A DNA stretch of 64,000 nucleotides from Strigamia acuminata (GCA_949358305.1 OX442314.1:22809060-22873059); one strand, 5' to 3'. Positions 1 to 13,655 are shown, counted from the stretch's first letter. A program made the numbers and translations. Notes: a model not told the origin generated them from the letters alone.

Positions 1-2309
1 TTTTTTGTTTTAAAACAGCAGGGATGACGTTGGGGTGTGAAGAAATCGATAATACAGATGGAGATTAATTATTAATTTTTTCCATTTGAAAGATAGTGTG
101 TAAAATTCGATGCTTTTTGTTTAACGAACATCCCACTTGGATTGCAAAACATCGTCACCGAGGGGCTTCACATATTTGCTATTTTAATAATGGCGATAAA
201 ACGCACGCATGCGCACACGACATGTCTCTCTCTTGTTATCATCCGCAGCTAGAGATAATCCCATTGTGAACGGAATTTTCCCCCACCGCCACAACCCCGA
301 GACTAGTGCTCGGATCAATGGCCCAGCCTCTCGTCGTCATGGCAACCAGAAAGATCGTGATGTTCACTTGTCTGCATCTACAGAAACAAACGGGGTAGGA
401 CCCACTAAGCGCTCCCAGGGGAGAGCCGACCAACATCAAATTGTCGCCATTATGGAAACTACAAATGACAGTTCCCTAGTGGCGACTTTTTGTTCTAATT
501 CTGTTGTGTCTTTTAATTGCTTCTTTGAAAATTGTTTATCTTTTCTTCTCCTGCTTAAATTTCAAGTCACTTTTCAAAAAAGAAAAAAAAATCAACGTCT
601 TTTTCTTAATGACTAACTTCTTGGAAATTTATTTCTTAATTCATTAATTTCACACGTCTAGTTTGAAAGAAATTTCAAGTTAAATATTTACACTTAGATG
701 AGTACTTAATCTCCAAGTTTGGCTTATGATTCAGCTGAACTCACTTATTTGATGCTAGAGGGCGATTAAACCATAGCAGTCATTCAGTCAATCGACTGAC
801 CATAGTTCCCCAGCTCAGTTCCCACAGAGGAAAAGATCTAACCGGAAATGATGTCAGTGAATGTGATGAGAATAAACGGGCAGTTCAATTCAGCCCGGAT
901 ATATTGTCACTGATGTGATTGTCATTGTTAGTATTGATTTTTTGAATTTTGTTCGAGTACGAGAGACTTTTGATTCATCACATGAAAATGTAAAGAGAAT
1001 GCAATTTCTTTGTTTTACTTCCTCTTGCGACGTAAAACGTCGTCGTATTAATTTCATTTAATTCTAAACTGGCGCCCCAAACAAGTGAAATGAATAATAC
1101 AAATGAAGATCCGTTTAATTTCGTTCATTAATTCAAATTGCTCGTTTTAAGAAATTTGCCCCGTTTTAATGGGCTTAACAGTGCTAGATCTATAATTGGC
1201 TGATACGCGAATGAAATCGAATTGTGTCTGTACTCTGTAGCAACATCGATAATCTAATTTTATTTGTGCTTCTGGTTTTAGTACAATCCAATTATGTTTC
1301 TTGCAGATAATTATGAAATTTAACAGATGCTCTTTTTCGACTTTTAGCTTGCTATAGGAAGCTTTTATCCTCATGACCGCTCAACATTTTTATAGATTTT
1401 TTTTTCAGTCATTGACTTTTGATAACGCAACACTACATAAAGATGACCATTTGTTTTTATGTCGTCCAGCCAGACAAAGCCGATATAATTAAAAGACTGC
1501 ATGCTAGTCTCAGAAACGTAATGCTGGTCATTTGAATGTAAATCTTTGGTAATTTTCTAGAATTTTTGCTGGAAGAAAAAATAGGTATCCCATCATTGCT
1601 TCGAAAATTCGAAAATTTGGGTCGTTTCTTCGATGTTTATAACTTCGAAACGGAATTCTAATCTTCATTTTCTCTCAAATGTTTGTTTCGATTAAAATTA
1701 AGTAAAATGTTTACCTGCATGGTTATACCTAATCGAATTAGCCCTGTTTATCTAATTACCAATTACCGTGATTCAACTTTAGGTTTATTTTTTGTTCTAA
1801 CCAAAAATAGTGACTTTTATTAATTATCTTAGCTACGGTAGAGATGAAATTCATCGTATCCAATATCCACGCGTGTTCGTGTTGTACGAGTTCTTCAAAG
1901 ATCGAGTTCAATAAAGGATTTTTATTTTTATCATAAATGAATGTTTATTAGTTAACGTATTCCCAAGTATGTGTTGAAGTCTGACCCTCAACGCAATGTA
2001 ATTAGGGGCATTTTTACTTCGATTTTTATCAATGTGTGTTTGGCATCATGCTGTGACATTAACGCAGTGGACATTCGACATTGTATACCCTTTAATTCAG
2101 TTTCAGATCTAGCAATAAATCTCGCACAGAGCAAAACATTTTGCTCGCATATTGTAATGTAATGAAACATATATCAGAAGGGGAAGTGCTGTATATTTTG
2201 ATGACCATTGCACTTTATACTTCTTCCATGAAATCAGAACAGCAATGAAAAGTGGAAATTAATATCGACTAATTATAATGAAGCTGAAGCCGAAGCTAAG
2301 CAGAAAAGT
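1..2309. other. AT-rich intergenic DNA, no gene seen
   Basis: No frame here has coding character or a recognisable motif. The stretch from about 190 to 460 is richer in G+C and holds an NRF-1-like GCATGCGCA (207-215) and an X-box-like half GTCATGGCAAC (336-346). It could be a promoter or enhancer of something outside the window, but no transcript can be inferred. The remainder is A/T-run spacer. Confidence 0.5.
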
Positions 2310-2388
2310 TAGCTAATTAATTAGCTAGGGTAAGTTTGTTTTTCAAGCTAGTTTCCTTATTTTAAATGAGGAAATTAGCTTGAAAAAC
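2310..2388. repeat. Palindrome followed by a 22-bp stem hairpin
   Basis: Positions 2310-2327 form a perfect 18-bp palindrome (TAGCTAATT and its complement). Immediately after it, 2338-2359 and 2367-2388 are inverted repeats matching at 20 of 22 positions around a 7-nt loop. The hairpin could be a remnant of a fold-back element. It is too short and AT-rich to call a microRNA precursor. Confidence 0.55.
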
Positions 2389-5300
2389 GATGTTTTGAAT
2401 ATTAAATTTCAATTTAAACAATATGTTGTAAGTTAACACAGAATTTTATATAGGAAGTTTAAAAATGCAAATTTTAAAAATTAATATTTTAAGAATTAAG
2501 AGTCTATTGATTGCCAAACCGAGCTGCATTTGGAGGAAACAATTAAATAAATAAAAAATATGTTGACTTTGAATGTGATTAATTCGCTGGGAAAAAAATC
2601 TGCCAATTACATTTGGAGGAAGAAAAAAATATCACGAGTCGTGACAAATAAAAGGAAAAGGGAAATTACGTAAATAAGAAAAAAGTAGTTATAGAAATGG
2701 TTTCAACAAAATGCGCTTTTGTGGATGAAAATTGCGTACGAGTAAAAGGTTCTTGTTTCATCAATGCCCCCTATACACTCGAGTTGGTGTTCCCGAGTGG
2801 CGGTAAACTTTAATTACGTAGATGGATGTTGCGTATAGGCGAACACAAAGATTTGCTTTTTTTCTTTCTAATTTAAAGTGGAATTGTAAATTAAAGCTGT
2901 TAATTTAATGAGTTTGTCCATTGAAACAAGTTGAGATGAATATTTATACAAGTGGAATAAAAATGTCGCGTTCTAATGTATTATCTTTGTATTATATTAA
3001 AAATAATTTCGTTTTTTAAAACATAAAACGAGCAAATGCTGAATTAATGCTCAAGTTTGCCAAATTTTCCAGCACAGAATTTGAGATAAGAATTTTTTTA
3101 AATGTTTATTGATGTTTTTTTTTTTATTAGTTTATTTTTGTAAATACACAAACAAAATGTCTAGTTTCAAACCCATCAACAAAAACACGAAATTTTGACC
3201 TTTTTTTTCCAATAAAAGAGTTCAATTTTGTTTATCTTTTGCCCACTTAAGAGCTTTGCTGCGCATCACGGAGACAAATTGATCATTTAGTTCCAAAAAA
3301 CGAGAATTTTAAATTTTACATAATTTTTTTTTAAGTTTGAGTTTCCACTCACAAAAAAGCAAAATCTTCGCGTAATTAACCGTAGCCTTAAAAAATATCG
3401 ACACCAGGTGGCGAAATGTGTAGGCCACATTCATATTAGGTTGCTCGGCAGCTTTGCATACTGTGAATATGGTGCAAATTAAATGTGAAATTTAATTTTA
3501 AAACAGAAAAAGAATTATAATTCTTAAAACATGAACGTTGCATTTCATTTCGTAACTGCAGCGCCATTTTCTGTTTCCAGATTTCCATAATGACACTATT
3601 GATTAAATTCTATTCTATTTCAAGTTTGAAATGTGAAATTTGAAACAACACACGCAGGAAACTAAAAACAGATGATATTGAACGAAATGTCAACACTTTT
3701 TTATTGGGTAAGAAATGTGTTTGATTGTATATCATCAAACTTCTTATCTGGTTTGCTTTGAGAAGAACAAACGAAGAGCATCGTCAATATTTGTTTATGT
3801 AAAAAAATTCAAATTTTGTTTTTAGTGTGTCGCGATATTTGCCGTGCCTTCTACAAATTACTTAATCGATATTGATGGACAAAACGATAGAGAGAAAAAA
3901 AAATTTCCGTTTGTATTAGGGAAATAAAATCAAACTAGAAATAGAGTGGTTAAATTTAAGTTTCCATAGCAACATTCTAGAGTTGATGGTTGCAAGCACT
4001 ATATTTTTGAGTGACATTTGATTTGGAGAAAGGGGTAATCGATAAATGAGGCTCCAACTTGTCTCTTAATGACGTCACATCGTTAAAAAAAATGAAGGTG
4101 GTGTGCAAAGGCAGGATATAGAAAGGAATCATCTCCAAAAGGGTGGAGTTTAAATTGAAAAGCATTTTCTTTTTGCTAAAAGTAAACTGAAATCAATCGA
4201 TTCAGTTGGAACATTGACCCGTCATGTGAACACAGTCATTAAAAGAATTCCGCGAATATTGTTTTCCTTTTCGTGAGCTTCGATTGAAAATTGGAGGGAA
4301 GTTTGTTTATAATCGTTAAATGTGCCACTATAGTTTCTCGTTTTAAATGTCGATATTAATTCTTTTTATAGCGGCAAAAGTGTTAAATCGAGCGGGAAAA
4401 TAGTTACGTTTTTGTAATTAAGCGAGGGAGAAAAAACAAGTGGAAGAATTTTGAGATTTTACAACAACAAAACAAATTAATAAATTTAATAAAAATGAAA
4501 ATTACATTTTGCAAAAGTTAAACAAAAAATAACAATTCAGAACTAGTTGAAGGCTAAATGAGAATTTAAGTGACATATTTTCTTGTTTTTAAAAACTTAT
4601 TTTTCCCAAACCCAAAAAAAACTTGAATTCAATTTTCAAGTATCTGTTTTCACCACCGGGTGGCACTTCTTTCATATTCAGCCATTTTTTTTTATGCCAA
4701 CCAACTTCATCTTACAATATACCACCGAAGGAATGTGGATTGAGAAAATGGAGTTGAATGACAGACACTTATTGATTTTCAGTTTGCAAAATTTTCTGAT
4801 TAGGCTCCATCTTTGCAAGCCCCAAGCTACAAAAAGAGCATTTTTTGCTCTTCCCCAGGAAAAAAAAAAATCCTGCCATCTTGTGACAATTCATTAACGT
4901 AACTCCACTTCCATATCACGTTCCCATACGGGTAGTTTTCTACAATGCGGGTACAAATATTGGCCAACCCGCGGCACATCGCAAAATTAATTCTTCTCTT
5001 TTTTATCGTTAGAAATCTAATTCCTTTTCTGCTGGGGTTTCTGTTTTGTGCACTCAAATGTTCCAATTTAGTTCTGCAGTAAATGATAAAGTGACGTATC
5101 AAACGGAGACAGAAATCGGTGAGTTTTGTTTTTAAAATAAATGGTGAGTTAGAAGAATCAACTGGCGAATTAAAATTTCAAATTCTGTTAAGTAATGAAG
5201 CAATACATTAATTGTATGAGGTAACAAATAAATGATGTTACGTATGACTTGTCCAATTAATTAGTATAAATTCAGTACTTTAAAGTAAAAAAAAAAAAAA

Positions 5301-5709
5301 CCCTTAAGAGGGGTAGTTGCCTCCTTGACCACTAGTCCAATCTTTTATTGACCGGACCAGAGGGAAATTTGAAATAAGTAAATATGCAAGATGTAAAATG
5401 TTTATTGTTATCAATACATGAAAAATACATGAAAAAAAACAACAACAGAAATTTCATTTATTTAAATAACAAATAATTATTTATTGCATAAACAGGGTGG
5501 GTTTATTTTAATGCATAGACACGGTTGGGAGAATGACACCATTTATTTGTTATCATGCAATTAATATTTTCTTTCATTACTTAGCAAAATTTGAAATTAT
5601 ATAACATCAAATGAATGTTGTTACTTATGGCATTTCATAGCTACTTAACTCAGTTGTAGAAAATTCTTCAGATAGTTCATCAATTAGTTTATTACAATGT
5701 TTGAAAAAC
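2389..5709. other. AT-rich intergenic DNA, no gene seen
   Basis: Only short chance frames occur. Two regulatory-looking words stand out: a CTCF-like ACACCAGGTGGC at 3401-3412 and an X-box palindrome GTTTCCATAGCAAC at 3960-3973. Nothing else could be interpreted. Confidence 0.45.
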
Positions 5710-5717
5710 ATCTATGC

Positions 5718-5969
5718 CAGTGGTCGGCAACAGGCGGACCGCGGTCCGAATACATTCCCCGGAAGATTGAAACTTGGACCGCCAAAGGTGTAGCGTGTAA
5801 TTTTTCGCATTAATTTTTAAGAACACCTACCTATTGTGTTTTATATAATTACTTAAATGAATCAAAAAAAAATTAAAAACTAGTAAGTATTATGAGTTTT
5901 TTTTTCTGGACCTCGATAAAAATTTTCAATAGTATCCGGACCCCACTTAAAATTACTTGCCGACCCCTG
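5718..5969. mobile_element. Non-autonomous hAT-type MITE with 8-bp TSD
   Basis: The 252-bp element begins CAGTGGTCGGCAA and ends TTGCCGACCCCTG, so its termini are inverted repeats matching at 12 of 13 positions. The flanks ATCTATGC (5710-5717) and ATCTGTGC (5970-5977) are an 8-bp target-site duplication with one difference. Eight-bp duplications with CAG...CTG ends are the mark of the hAT superfamily. There is no transposase frame inside, so it depends on an autonomous relative elsewhere. Subterminal GGACCGC-type words recur in both halves. Confidence 0.88.
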
Positions 5970-6156
5970 ATCTGTGCAGTAGATCAATCTGCCGATTTTC
6001 AGACACTATGTGTGAAAGGCTCACACATCCGCCGATCTGCTGACTAAATTAAATACAAGACGAGGATCCCAACTGTTTATGGTGAGTTTGTGATCAACAT
6101 TATTCCATTCAAAGGCAAAAGAACCCGACCTCCATGACAAATATGTGAATATTTAG

Positions 6157-6520
6157 ATTGTGGAGGCCGAAACCTCGCGTCTTTTTTGGAAACTAAAAAT
6201 AAAAAAAACTAATGATTCCTCTCGTGATGTGGTTTACAGGATAGGTGGCCCTTCAAATACCATTTCCTGGACCCCTTCAACTATAAGGAGGACACCTCGT
6301 TGGATAGGATTGGTGCTGAGAAGGGAGATTGAACCGGAGAGGATTCCAAGTCTATTTTATAACTCCACACTGTTTCGAGTACCCAGGGGTCCTAAAAAAG
6401 CAATTCACAATTCTTTAAGCAAAGCAGTAAGTGACCTGAAGGGAGAACTGATCCGTCAAAAAAGATATTTGCAAGGAAAGAAGTATATCCCGCCCTGGTT
6501 CAAGCTGTGTGGTATTGCAG
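6157..6520 (+). CDS. Unidentified exon-like open frame (possibly TE-derived)
   Basis: An open frame of 121 codons sits between a plausible acceptor (TATTTAG, ending at 6156) and a plausible donor (CAG|GTAATG at 6520/6521). A possible upstream exon ends at a GTGAGT donor at 6082, which would leave a 75-bp intron and keep the frame open. There is no ATG at its start, so it would be an internal exon or a decayed fragment. The peptide is basic and looks less random than neighbouring frames (SRLFWKLKI, VYRIGGP, PRWIGLVLRR, YIPPWFKLC). I do not recognise the family. A further short coding-like piece at about 7436-7532 (SYWKIRGQRPLAAIDPERM) ends at another GTGAGC donor, so a broken multi-exon gene or a transposable element is possible. 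Chance remains a real alternative. Confidence 0.3.
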
Positions 6521-9500
6521 GTAATGTCATCAACGTCAATCTCACCCGACTTGTTGTTTCCTTGACTTTTGTTAAAACCTAGTCCTCGAACGGCTTATTT
6601 CTTGAACATGTTTTATTTATAGTTCGAGTACATCTGGACGGTTAGTGTCGATTGTCGAAGGCCTCGTTCAATCCATCATAAAAACTCGGTTTATAAAGAT
6701 GTTGTTTGTCGAAGCACAGACCTAAATACACATGACTGCGAACTGAGGGATTGTGGATAAGAAGCGTATGTTTATAGTTAGTGGTAACACTAAATTCTTT
6801 TTTCTTCCTGTCAATGTTATGGCTGCCTGAAATCAACACAGACACAAAATTTCCGAATGATGGTTAGCAAATACTGCGTGGTTTTGCATTGTGAGACGTC
6901 AGAATCCAGATCTATTTATTTAAATATAACTAAGAAACAAAATGCAAAAAACGAGAAAATGAGGGAACAAAGAGGGAAAAACAAGAGAAGAACGAAAAAT
7001 AGGATTGAAATTGGTGGAGTAAGACGCGAAACAGGAAGTTGGAAAGCATTCATGACATCACTCATCCCAACAATGCCTCCTCTTCTCACAAGCTGGGCAC
7101 CATTTGCAGTGCGCAGTCCAGTAGTATTTAAGTCCTCAATTCCTCAATTCTCTGGCTTTAGCTCTAGCCCGATCTACCGTAAAATTTCATCCAATTGTTT
7201 CTTTAAAGAAAAAAGATATTTACTGTAGGAACAGAAACTCACTGAACATCTTCGAAAGCCTATTTTCGAACAAGTAATTGTGATGGCTATCCCTGAAACC
7301 TCTTGCAATATTCGAGTTGCGATTAGAGAGGAAAGAAAGGACGTTATATTGCCTTTCTTTCGTTGTTCAATCTGGTAGTCTGGACTTACAATAGGATGGC
7401 TTGCATGGCTGTCGAGGCTTCAAGATTTAGAGAGCGAGTTATTGGAAAATTCGTGGTCAAAGACCTTTAGCAGCAATAGATCCTGAACGGATGTTAATTG
7501 CTCTCATTTGGCACCATCTTCTTAACCCTCGGGTGAGCTTGGTATGAAGACGACACTTTGGTGCACTCAATGTATCTATTTGGGTACATAAAAATTAAAT
7601 CTGGGAGGACATAAGCAAAAGCGTTTTTGTATATTTTTTGAACTTGTCACGCGTGATGCTGCTGTTGTGGCGACATTTGCCGAATCACATTTTACCACAT
7701 ACGTATGCCACATGCCATCTGCTGATAGAATCTGGAAGTCTTAAGAAAAGTACTACGTAAGTAAAATTATGCTGGGATTTCTAAGGGGCAGAAATTTCAA
7801 TGTTGAATAAATAAATGAATAATGTATAAAACACGCCAATTTTTTTTCCGGACGAACTTTATGATTGTCCAAACATAGTCAGAAATTTTTAGCAAAATAT
7901 AGGAAACCAAAAATAAGTTTTCCTATTTAAGAAGACAGTTGCACGCAGGTGTGCTGTTGCACCTTGATTGCAGTTTACACCATATTCATTTAAATAACGT
8001 ATAGTAAATTTATACAAAATCAAAATTGTACAGGAAGGACGTGTACTGATCGGGTTAATAGAAATTGAACAGGTGGACAAGTTGGCAATGAATTTTTTAC
8101 TAATTAATTAGACAACTCATAAGTAACATCATTTATTTATTCATGGAATTATTGTGATTAAATAAATGTCTCTCGAACCATAATTACTATTGCATATATA
8201 TATTTTTTAAATTAGAAAGTATCCTGACCAAGTTAGTTGAAAACTTGAAGCTTTTAAGTTTTATTGAACGGAGTTTGAATCTTGCAGCCGCAGCAAGTGA
8301 ACCCTTAGCCGCATAAAACAACGTTCATCGGGACTTGTAAAAGGTTTTTTTTTTAAAAAAAAAAAAGGTCAGATTCTTTTAGCCGATGCATCTACATAGA
8401 TAATGTTTTCGTTGTGCAAACAAACTGAAAATTGGCAAAGTTTTATAGACATTTAATAGACTTTTAGCGATTTTGGTTTTATAGTGCAATCATCCCTTTG
8501 AAACTTTAATCTGAATTTGGTCACAAGAAGAAAAAACAATCATCGTAAAAAGGTGTAAGAAATACACAGATTTAAATTTTTGACATCACTTTGATTGCGC
8601 TACCGAACTCCTGCTTCAATACAACGCTATTGTCTCTTTCTGAAAAAAAAGGAAAAAAAAAAAAAACCTTAATGTGCCATTTTGTAGGAAGACGTTCGTA
8701 TTACGTCAAAAGTAGTTTTGTCAATTTGTTTTTCTTTTGTGTTTTTCCGTTCGGATAGTTCCTTTTTCCTGCACAGTGTGGAGCTTTCGTTCATGTGCTC
8801 GAGGTGCATGTGCAGCCATGCACGAAATTGTGGGCAAATACTTGACGCGTGCAGCCTGGCAACTCCCCTTTCCTTTTTCTCGAAAGAGCAGGAATTATGT
8901 GAATGTCGCAAGTACATTTTGCATCTTCGTTTACCAAATCCAAATCCTCGCCAACGGAACTGAGATTTGATTAATTTTTTTTTTTTTTTTTTTTTTATTT
9001 TGAAAAAAAATTAACGACATATCGATAATAATTTCATTGATCGTGTTTAATTGGATTTCGTTGTAACGAGGTTGGGTCAATTGTGGCATTTTGGACAAAT
9101 GGTTTTCTGGTCAGAGATCATTTGTAAAACTCACGCTACTAGAAAATTGTTTTCGGATCTGTGATTGAGTTCATGAAGGGTGTCAGTGACGTCACTGATA
9201 GCAACTTACAAATATTTTTTTCTTCTTATTTCTCCCCTGATTGAATTGGATTTTCGGGTTAATTCATTTTCCATCGAACCATTTTTCTTTCACTGTCACT
9301 CGATTCGAGTTCGAGCGACAAAAAATATATATTTCATCCTAAACCAAACGTTAGAAATATTACATTTTAATATGTATCATCAAAGGGAATTTGTTATTTC
9401 TTTACTTTATTTGCTAGAAAGAACATTGCTCCCCTTTTTTTCTTTTCTTTCTTTCTTTCTTCTTCTTTTTCTTCTTTTTCCTTCCAGTTTTAAAGCGCAC

Positions 9501-10439
9501 CTACTACTACAACTTGATACGACTACGACGATATATTTCCACAGATTTCTATTTTAAATTCAAAACGAGAGCAAAATGAGCTTTAAATTTGGTAAGTTTT
9601 ATGTTCTTAATTAAAATTCTTCACGCATAAACATAGAAAATAATTTTTTAATTTTTTTTAAATATAACTAACATGTGGCGCACATGCGCATAAGAATCTT
9701 TCATCTCTAATTGTTGCGAAAACAATTGTTGGTTCGTCCAATTCCGCTCGAAGGAACTCTGCCAAATAATTCTTCTTGTAACTATAGCAACTGAATTTAC
9801 TTGTTTTTCGACGACCTTGTAGATAATAAAAAAAAACCTACTGGAAGGAGAAAGAGAAGGAAAAAACACCGCAAAAAATTCCAAGAGCGCTTTTAGCGAC
9901 GAATCAACGAACTAAAAACAATCTCGGATTTTGTTTTGCAGGGGGAAAAAAAACTGGCGCTCCCCTATACCGAACTCCTGCTCGTACATAATCATTTGTA
10001 TGTTATTATGACGAGATTTAACAATACTTGATCACGCAACAGTGGTCTATTTAAACCAAACACAGCTATCGACCGCGAATGCAATTTGACTCTCTCTCTC
10101 TCTCTCCCTCTCTCCTTTTTGTTGCGACATAATACGGTCAATTTCAAATTCATGCTAATTTTATGTCGGAAGTAAATGTTTTTATCACGAATCACATAAT
10201 TACACGAAATACGTCCATTTTTCTATTTCTATTTTTAATAAATTTAAAATGAATAATTTGTATTTTCTAATTCCAATTTGCACAACAAAACGTTATTAAT
10301 AATTTGTCGAAACAATTTGAGTTCGTTGTAACGAATGTGTAAGCTTAATTGACCCATATGGGAAAAGTGACTGAGAAATGAGACAAAATGTAATCGCTAA
10401 GACGATTTGGTGACAATTTTTTTGCCTGCCTTGGAGCTT
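6521..10439. other. Intergenic DNA with possible decayed coding fragment
   Basis: Apart from the coding-like piece near 7436-7532 described with the preceding frame, no gene is visible. An NRF-1-like CGCACATGCGCA lies at 9679-9690, an X-box-like GTAACTATAGCAAC at 9778-9791, and a CT-rich microsatellite at 10090-10113. Poly-T tracts occur at 8969-8996. Confidence 0.4.
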
Positions 10440-10760
10440 TAGGGGTTGCCGTCACACAGTGCTATTATTGGCTGGCGAGTCCCGAGTCGAATTGTAGCGA
10501 GGGTCGAGACGTTGTAGTACGGAGAGGTTCCATGAGTAATGATTGTCCGCACTGTGGGATTAGGTGTGATCGCGTCGCTCGCTGTTCACTTGGATTACGC
10601 TAATGAAAATTAATTGAGTCTGTTGTGTGCGTCTCTGGTGCGCATGCGGGCCGCGAGTCGTCTTTTCATTGATTTGTGTTTGCTGCTTTTACCGCCAGTC
10701 AGCTCAAACGTTAGAGGAGCGCAGGACACATCTGTATCTACTTTTGTTTATGATCAGTTT
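10440..10760. promoter_or_regulatory. CpG-rich patch, candidate promoter
   Basis: This stretch is clearly richer in G+C and CpG than its surroundings and includes a perfect NRF-1-type word TGCGCATGCG at 10639-10648. NRF-1 sites in animals usually sit in promoters. No coding exon could be linked to it on either strand, so it may be a 5' non-coding exon, an enhancer, or a promoter for a gene whose coding exons I cannot see. Confidence 0.25.
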
Positions 10761-13086
10761 AACCTGCGTTTGTCTCTACAGCTAAATACAGACACCACAA
10801 GTGATCTTCATCAACTTGCAAAGAATTATACCTATCGAGAGACGTTTCACGGCTTCCTTAACGTGTGATGTGCGAACCAGAACACGGGACCAATAACTTT
10901 GATTCATATCTCGAAGCATCTTTCTTCTTTGGAATTTCGAAGGGAAATAAAAAGAGAAGAATTGTTGGGTGTGAATCAGTTATTCACTTACATTGTGCTC
11001 GCTTGTGTGTGTGTGTGTCATTGGTTTAACGATGTGGCGTCTGGACGTAATTAGATAGAAGTTGACAAACGTCGACTACGGACCCCATACGACGCGGTGG
11101 TCAAATGTCGATTGAGTTTAGAACATTTTTCATTCTCTACGACATATTTTGTTCATATATTTATTGCTTGGGTGTGTTCATGGGTGAATTTTAGTCTCAA
11201 ACATAAGTAATCTTACAGCCGTCTCAAACATTGTTTGCCAATTAGTAAATGGATGATAATGTCAGTGCGTTTTAAGTTGACTTAAACGAAAAAGGGAGGG
11301 GATTAGAAAAGAGTTTGAGTCTTTCAGACTTCAAGAAGACCGATTCTCTCGAGGATAAAACATTTTTACAGCACAATTTCTGCTGTCTTAAGACTCTTAA
11401 GTTGATTTAATAAGAAGGAAAAGTTCTAGTAATGATGATTTTAAAAATAGAGCATCGCTAATCCGTAATCCCGTATTAAGATAGGCTCTTGTGTCATATT
11501 TTAGGTCGTTAGTGACTTTAAAAATCTTGCTTTTAACTCACTTATTCGTATGTCCGAGAACAGGAAATTTATACGCCGAAAGTGAGTGTCGTGGGCTAAA
11601 TCAAATTTCACACGGTGCCTATTAAGTGGTTAGATTGTGAACAGGTCCTGTACCGTCTCGCACACACGCATCAGTCAAATGTGACCTGTGAGTAGACAGG
11701 AATAAGTGTGTTGAGTTAGAAAAAGTCGTCCTGCCACACAAAGTGTTAAAAAATTCAATTTGCGATAAGAAATAAATGTCAAAAAACGTATACTGTAGGT
11801 TAGAAGTGTCGATCTCTGATTCTCTCAAGATGGCTGCCAATAATCTTACGACAGCACGTTCACCTGCATACAAAACGTTGTTAAAATGCTGAGTTTTCTG
11901 GGCTTTGAATGTAAATAATTAACGCACCGCGCAAAGGTTTAGGAAAGTGACAATGCAGCTCGTGGAATTAAACATTTATTTTTAATATAACAATGGTTAA
12001 CAACATAAAATCCGACGTTATTACAAAGTTAAAGTCCTTGTGGCAAACTCATCGCTATACATCGTTTCGATATTTAAAAAAATCGTGGCACTTTGTGTAA
12101 ATAAAATAAAAAATTCTACTTTGAAATTTTGGAGCTCATTGTTGACATGAAAGCTGCAACACTTGAGTGGTTATGCTCTTTGCTATGTCATTGTGTGTCG
12201 AAGAGTAAAAAAAAAAAAAGGAAGTGGGGGGGTTTCAAGTTTGAAAAACGACCACAGAAGTGGAAAATTTCAATACTATTTCAAGTTGAACTGTCGATTG
12301 GCATTAATTCAAAAGTATTTTTTCTCCCTTTAAAACGTCACCAACAGCTAAATACTAAATTTTCTTTTATTTTATTTACTTAGAGTACGAAGTTTAGATT
12401 TTAATCTTCTATTAATTTGTTATCGTGTGTGAGATGTTATTAGCTTTGTTCTGGAATGAGTTTAGTGAACCAAAACTATGGAAACACATACACAAACATT
12501 TGACTGCCATTCTAATATTGATATAATAATCTAGCTATAAATATATAGTAGTTGTTTTATCTTACAACGGTGTAGGTCAAGTGTTCTGAGTTGGGTATTA
12601 ATCTTGTTACCTTTAAACAATAAAATACAAATTATTATTTACGAGAGAAAGGAGGTGATGTTGTTTATAGTGTGTCAAGCTGGACGCGAATAAGTTTTTG
12701 AATCGACATTCACAGTCAAACATCAATTTCACATCAATTTAACAAATGGAGTTTGTGAAAAATGTAGTGGCAATTACTTTTGTCCACTAAATGGTTTAAA
12801 TAGAAAAAAATTGGCAAGAATTTGTTGATTTTTAAGCGTTTTCGCAGTAACTAATACACGTTGAATGCAAATAGTGATTTTTGTATTGTCTGGTTTAATT
12901 AGTAACAAGATTAACAGCAGTCAGCGCCGTTTGACCTTTAAAGTTTTCTATCACTCTTTTGAAATTAATGCAAATGCCAATTGTAAACATTTAACGGGTA
13001 AAAGTTTATTTAGTTGTGTGCAATCTTACTGTCTATATGGACCATAAGTGTTTCCGTTTGTCAGAACAATAGTTGTAACTGCAGAG
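10761..13086. other. Intergenic DNA, no gene seen
   Basis: A short GT microsatellite occurs near 11005-11019. The rest is AT-rich with chance frames only. Confidence 0.45.
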
Positions 13087-13092
13087 TTTATT
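13087..13092 (-). terminator. Candidate polyadenylation signal of CAAP1
   Basis: On the minus strand this is AATAAA, the first canonical hexamer after the CAAP1 stop codon, about 400 nt downstream. A second one lies at 13005-13010. Without transcript data neither can be assigned with certainty. Confidence 0.35.
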
Positions 13093-13488
13093 TGTGTTTG
13101 ACGTTAGTGGTTCGCTTCGTCGGTAATGATCATTTCTAGTAGAAATCAGTTGTCTGGGGTCTTCGGGGAAATGAACATGAAACAATGGCGAAATAAAAAG
13201 AAAATTGCATTCGCTTGCAAATGAGCACAAGCCACTCAGCTTCGTCGCTTATAGTGTTTGCATCGCAAATTCAAATCGCCTTATACTTTTTCTTGTGCAC
13301 ACACATTTGTCTTGAACAAGGACGGATCTCAAGCTGTTTGCGAGACAGAAATAAGAAAGAAATGGTTCAGGTAATTAACCGCTAATTGGAATCGCTGAAT
13401 TCTGCCTCGTTAGAATAACAAAAATGAAAGGTTTGGCAGGAATACCAAACCACACATTGATTAGCTAAAAGCTCAACTGCTGATGAAT

Positions 13489-13655
13489 TCAAGCATCCTC
13501 ATCCGCTGGTCTCTGCGAGCGTAGAAGTGCTTTGATTGCTCGTGCTCGGAGTTCGAGCTCCAATATTTCCATTTGCATTTTCGTTAAATTGCTCGATATG
13601 TCTTGACCAGAACCCGCTTCTGTTTCTTGTGCACATGTGGCAGTTGGTGGAACAT
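13489..13655 (-). CDS. CAAP1: CAAP1 terminal coding exon 6
   Basis: The exon follows acceptor TTTCTTTCGCAG and ends with TGA at 13489-13491. It carries the family hallmark helix LELELRARAIKALLR near the C-terminus. A 5.1-kb intron separates it from exon 5. Confidence 0.88.

Noticed and set aside
8718-8970. Overlapping frames on both strands near a cysteine-rich peptide
   Set aside because: No signal peptide with a mature cysteine pattern and no splice sites; the opposite strand is equally open.
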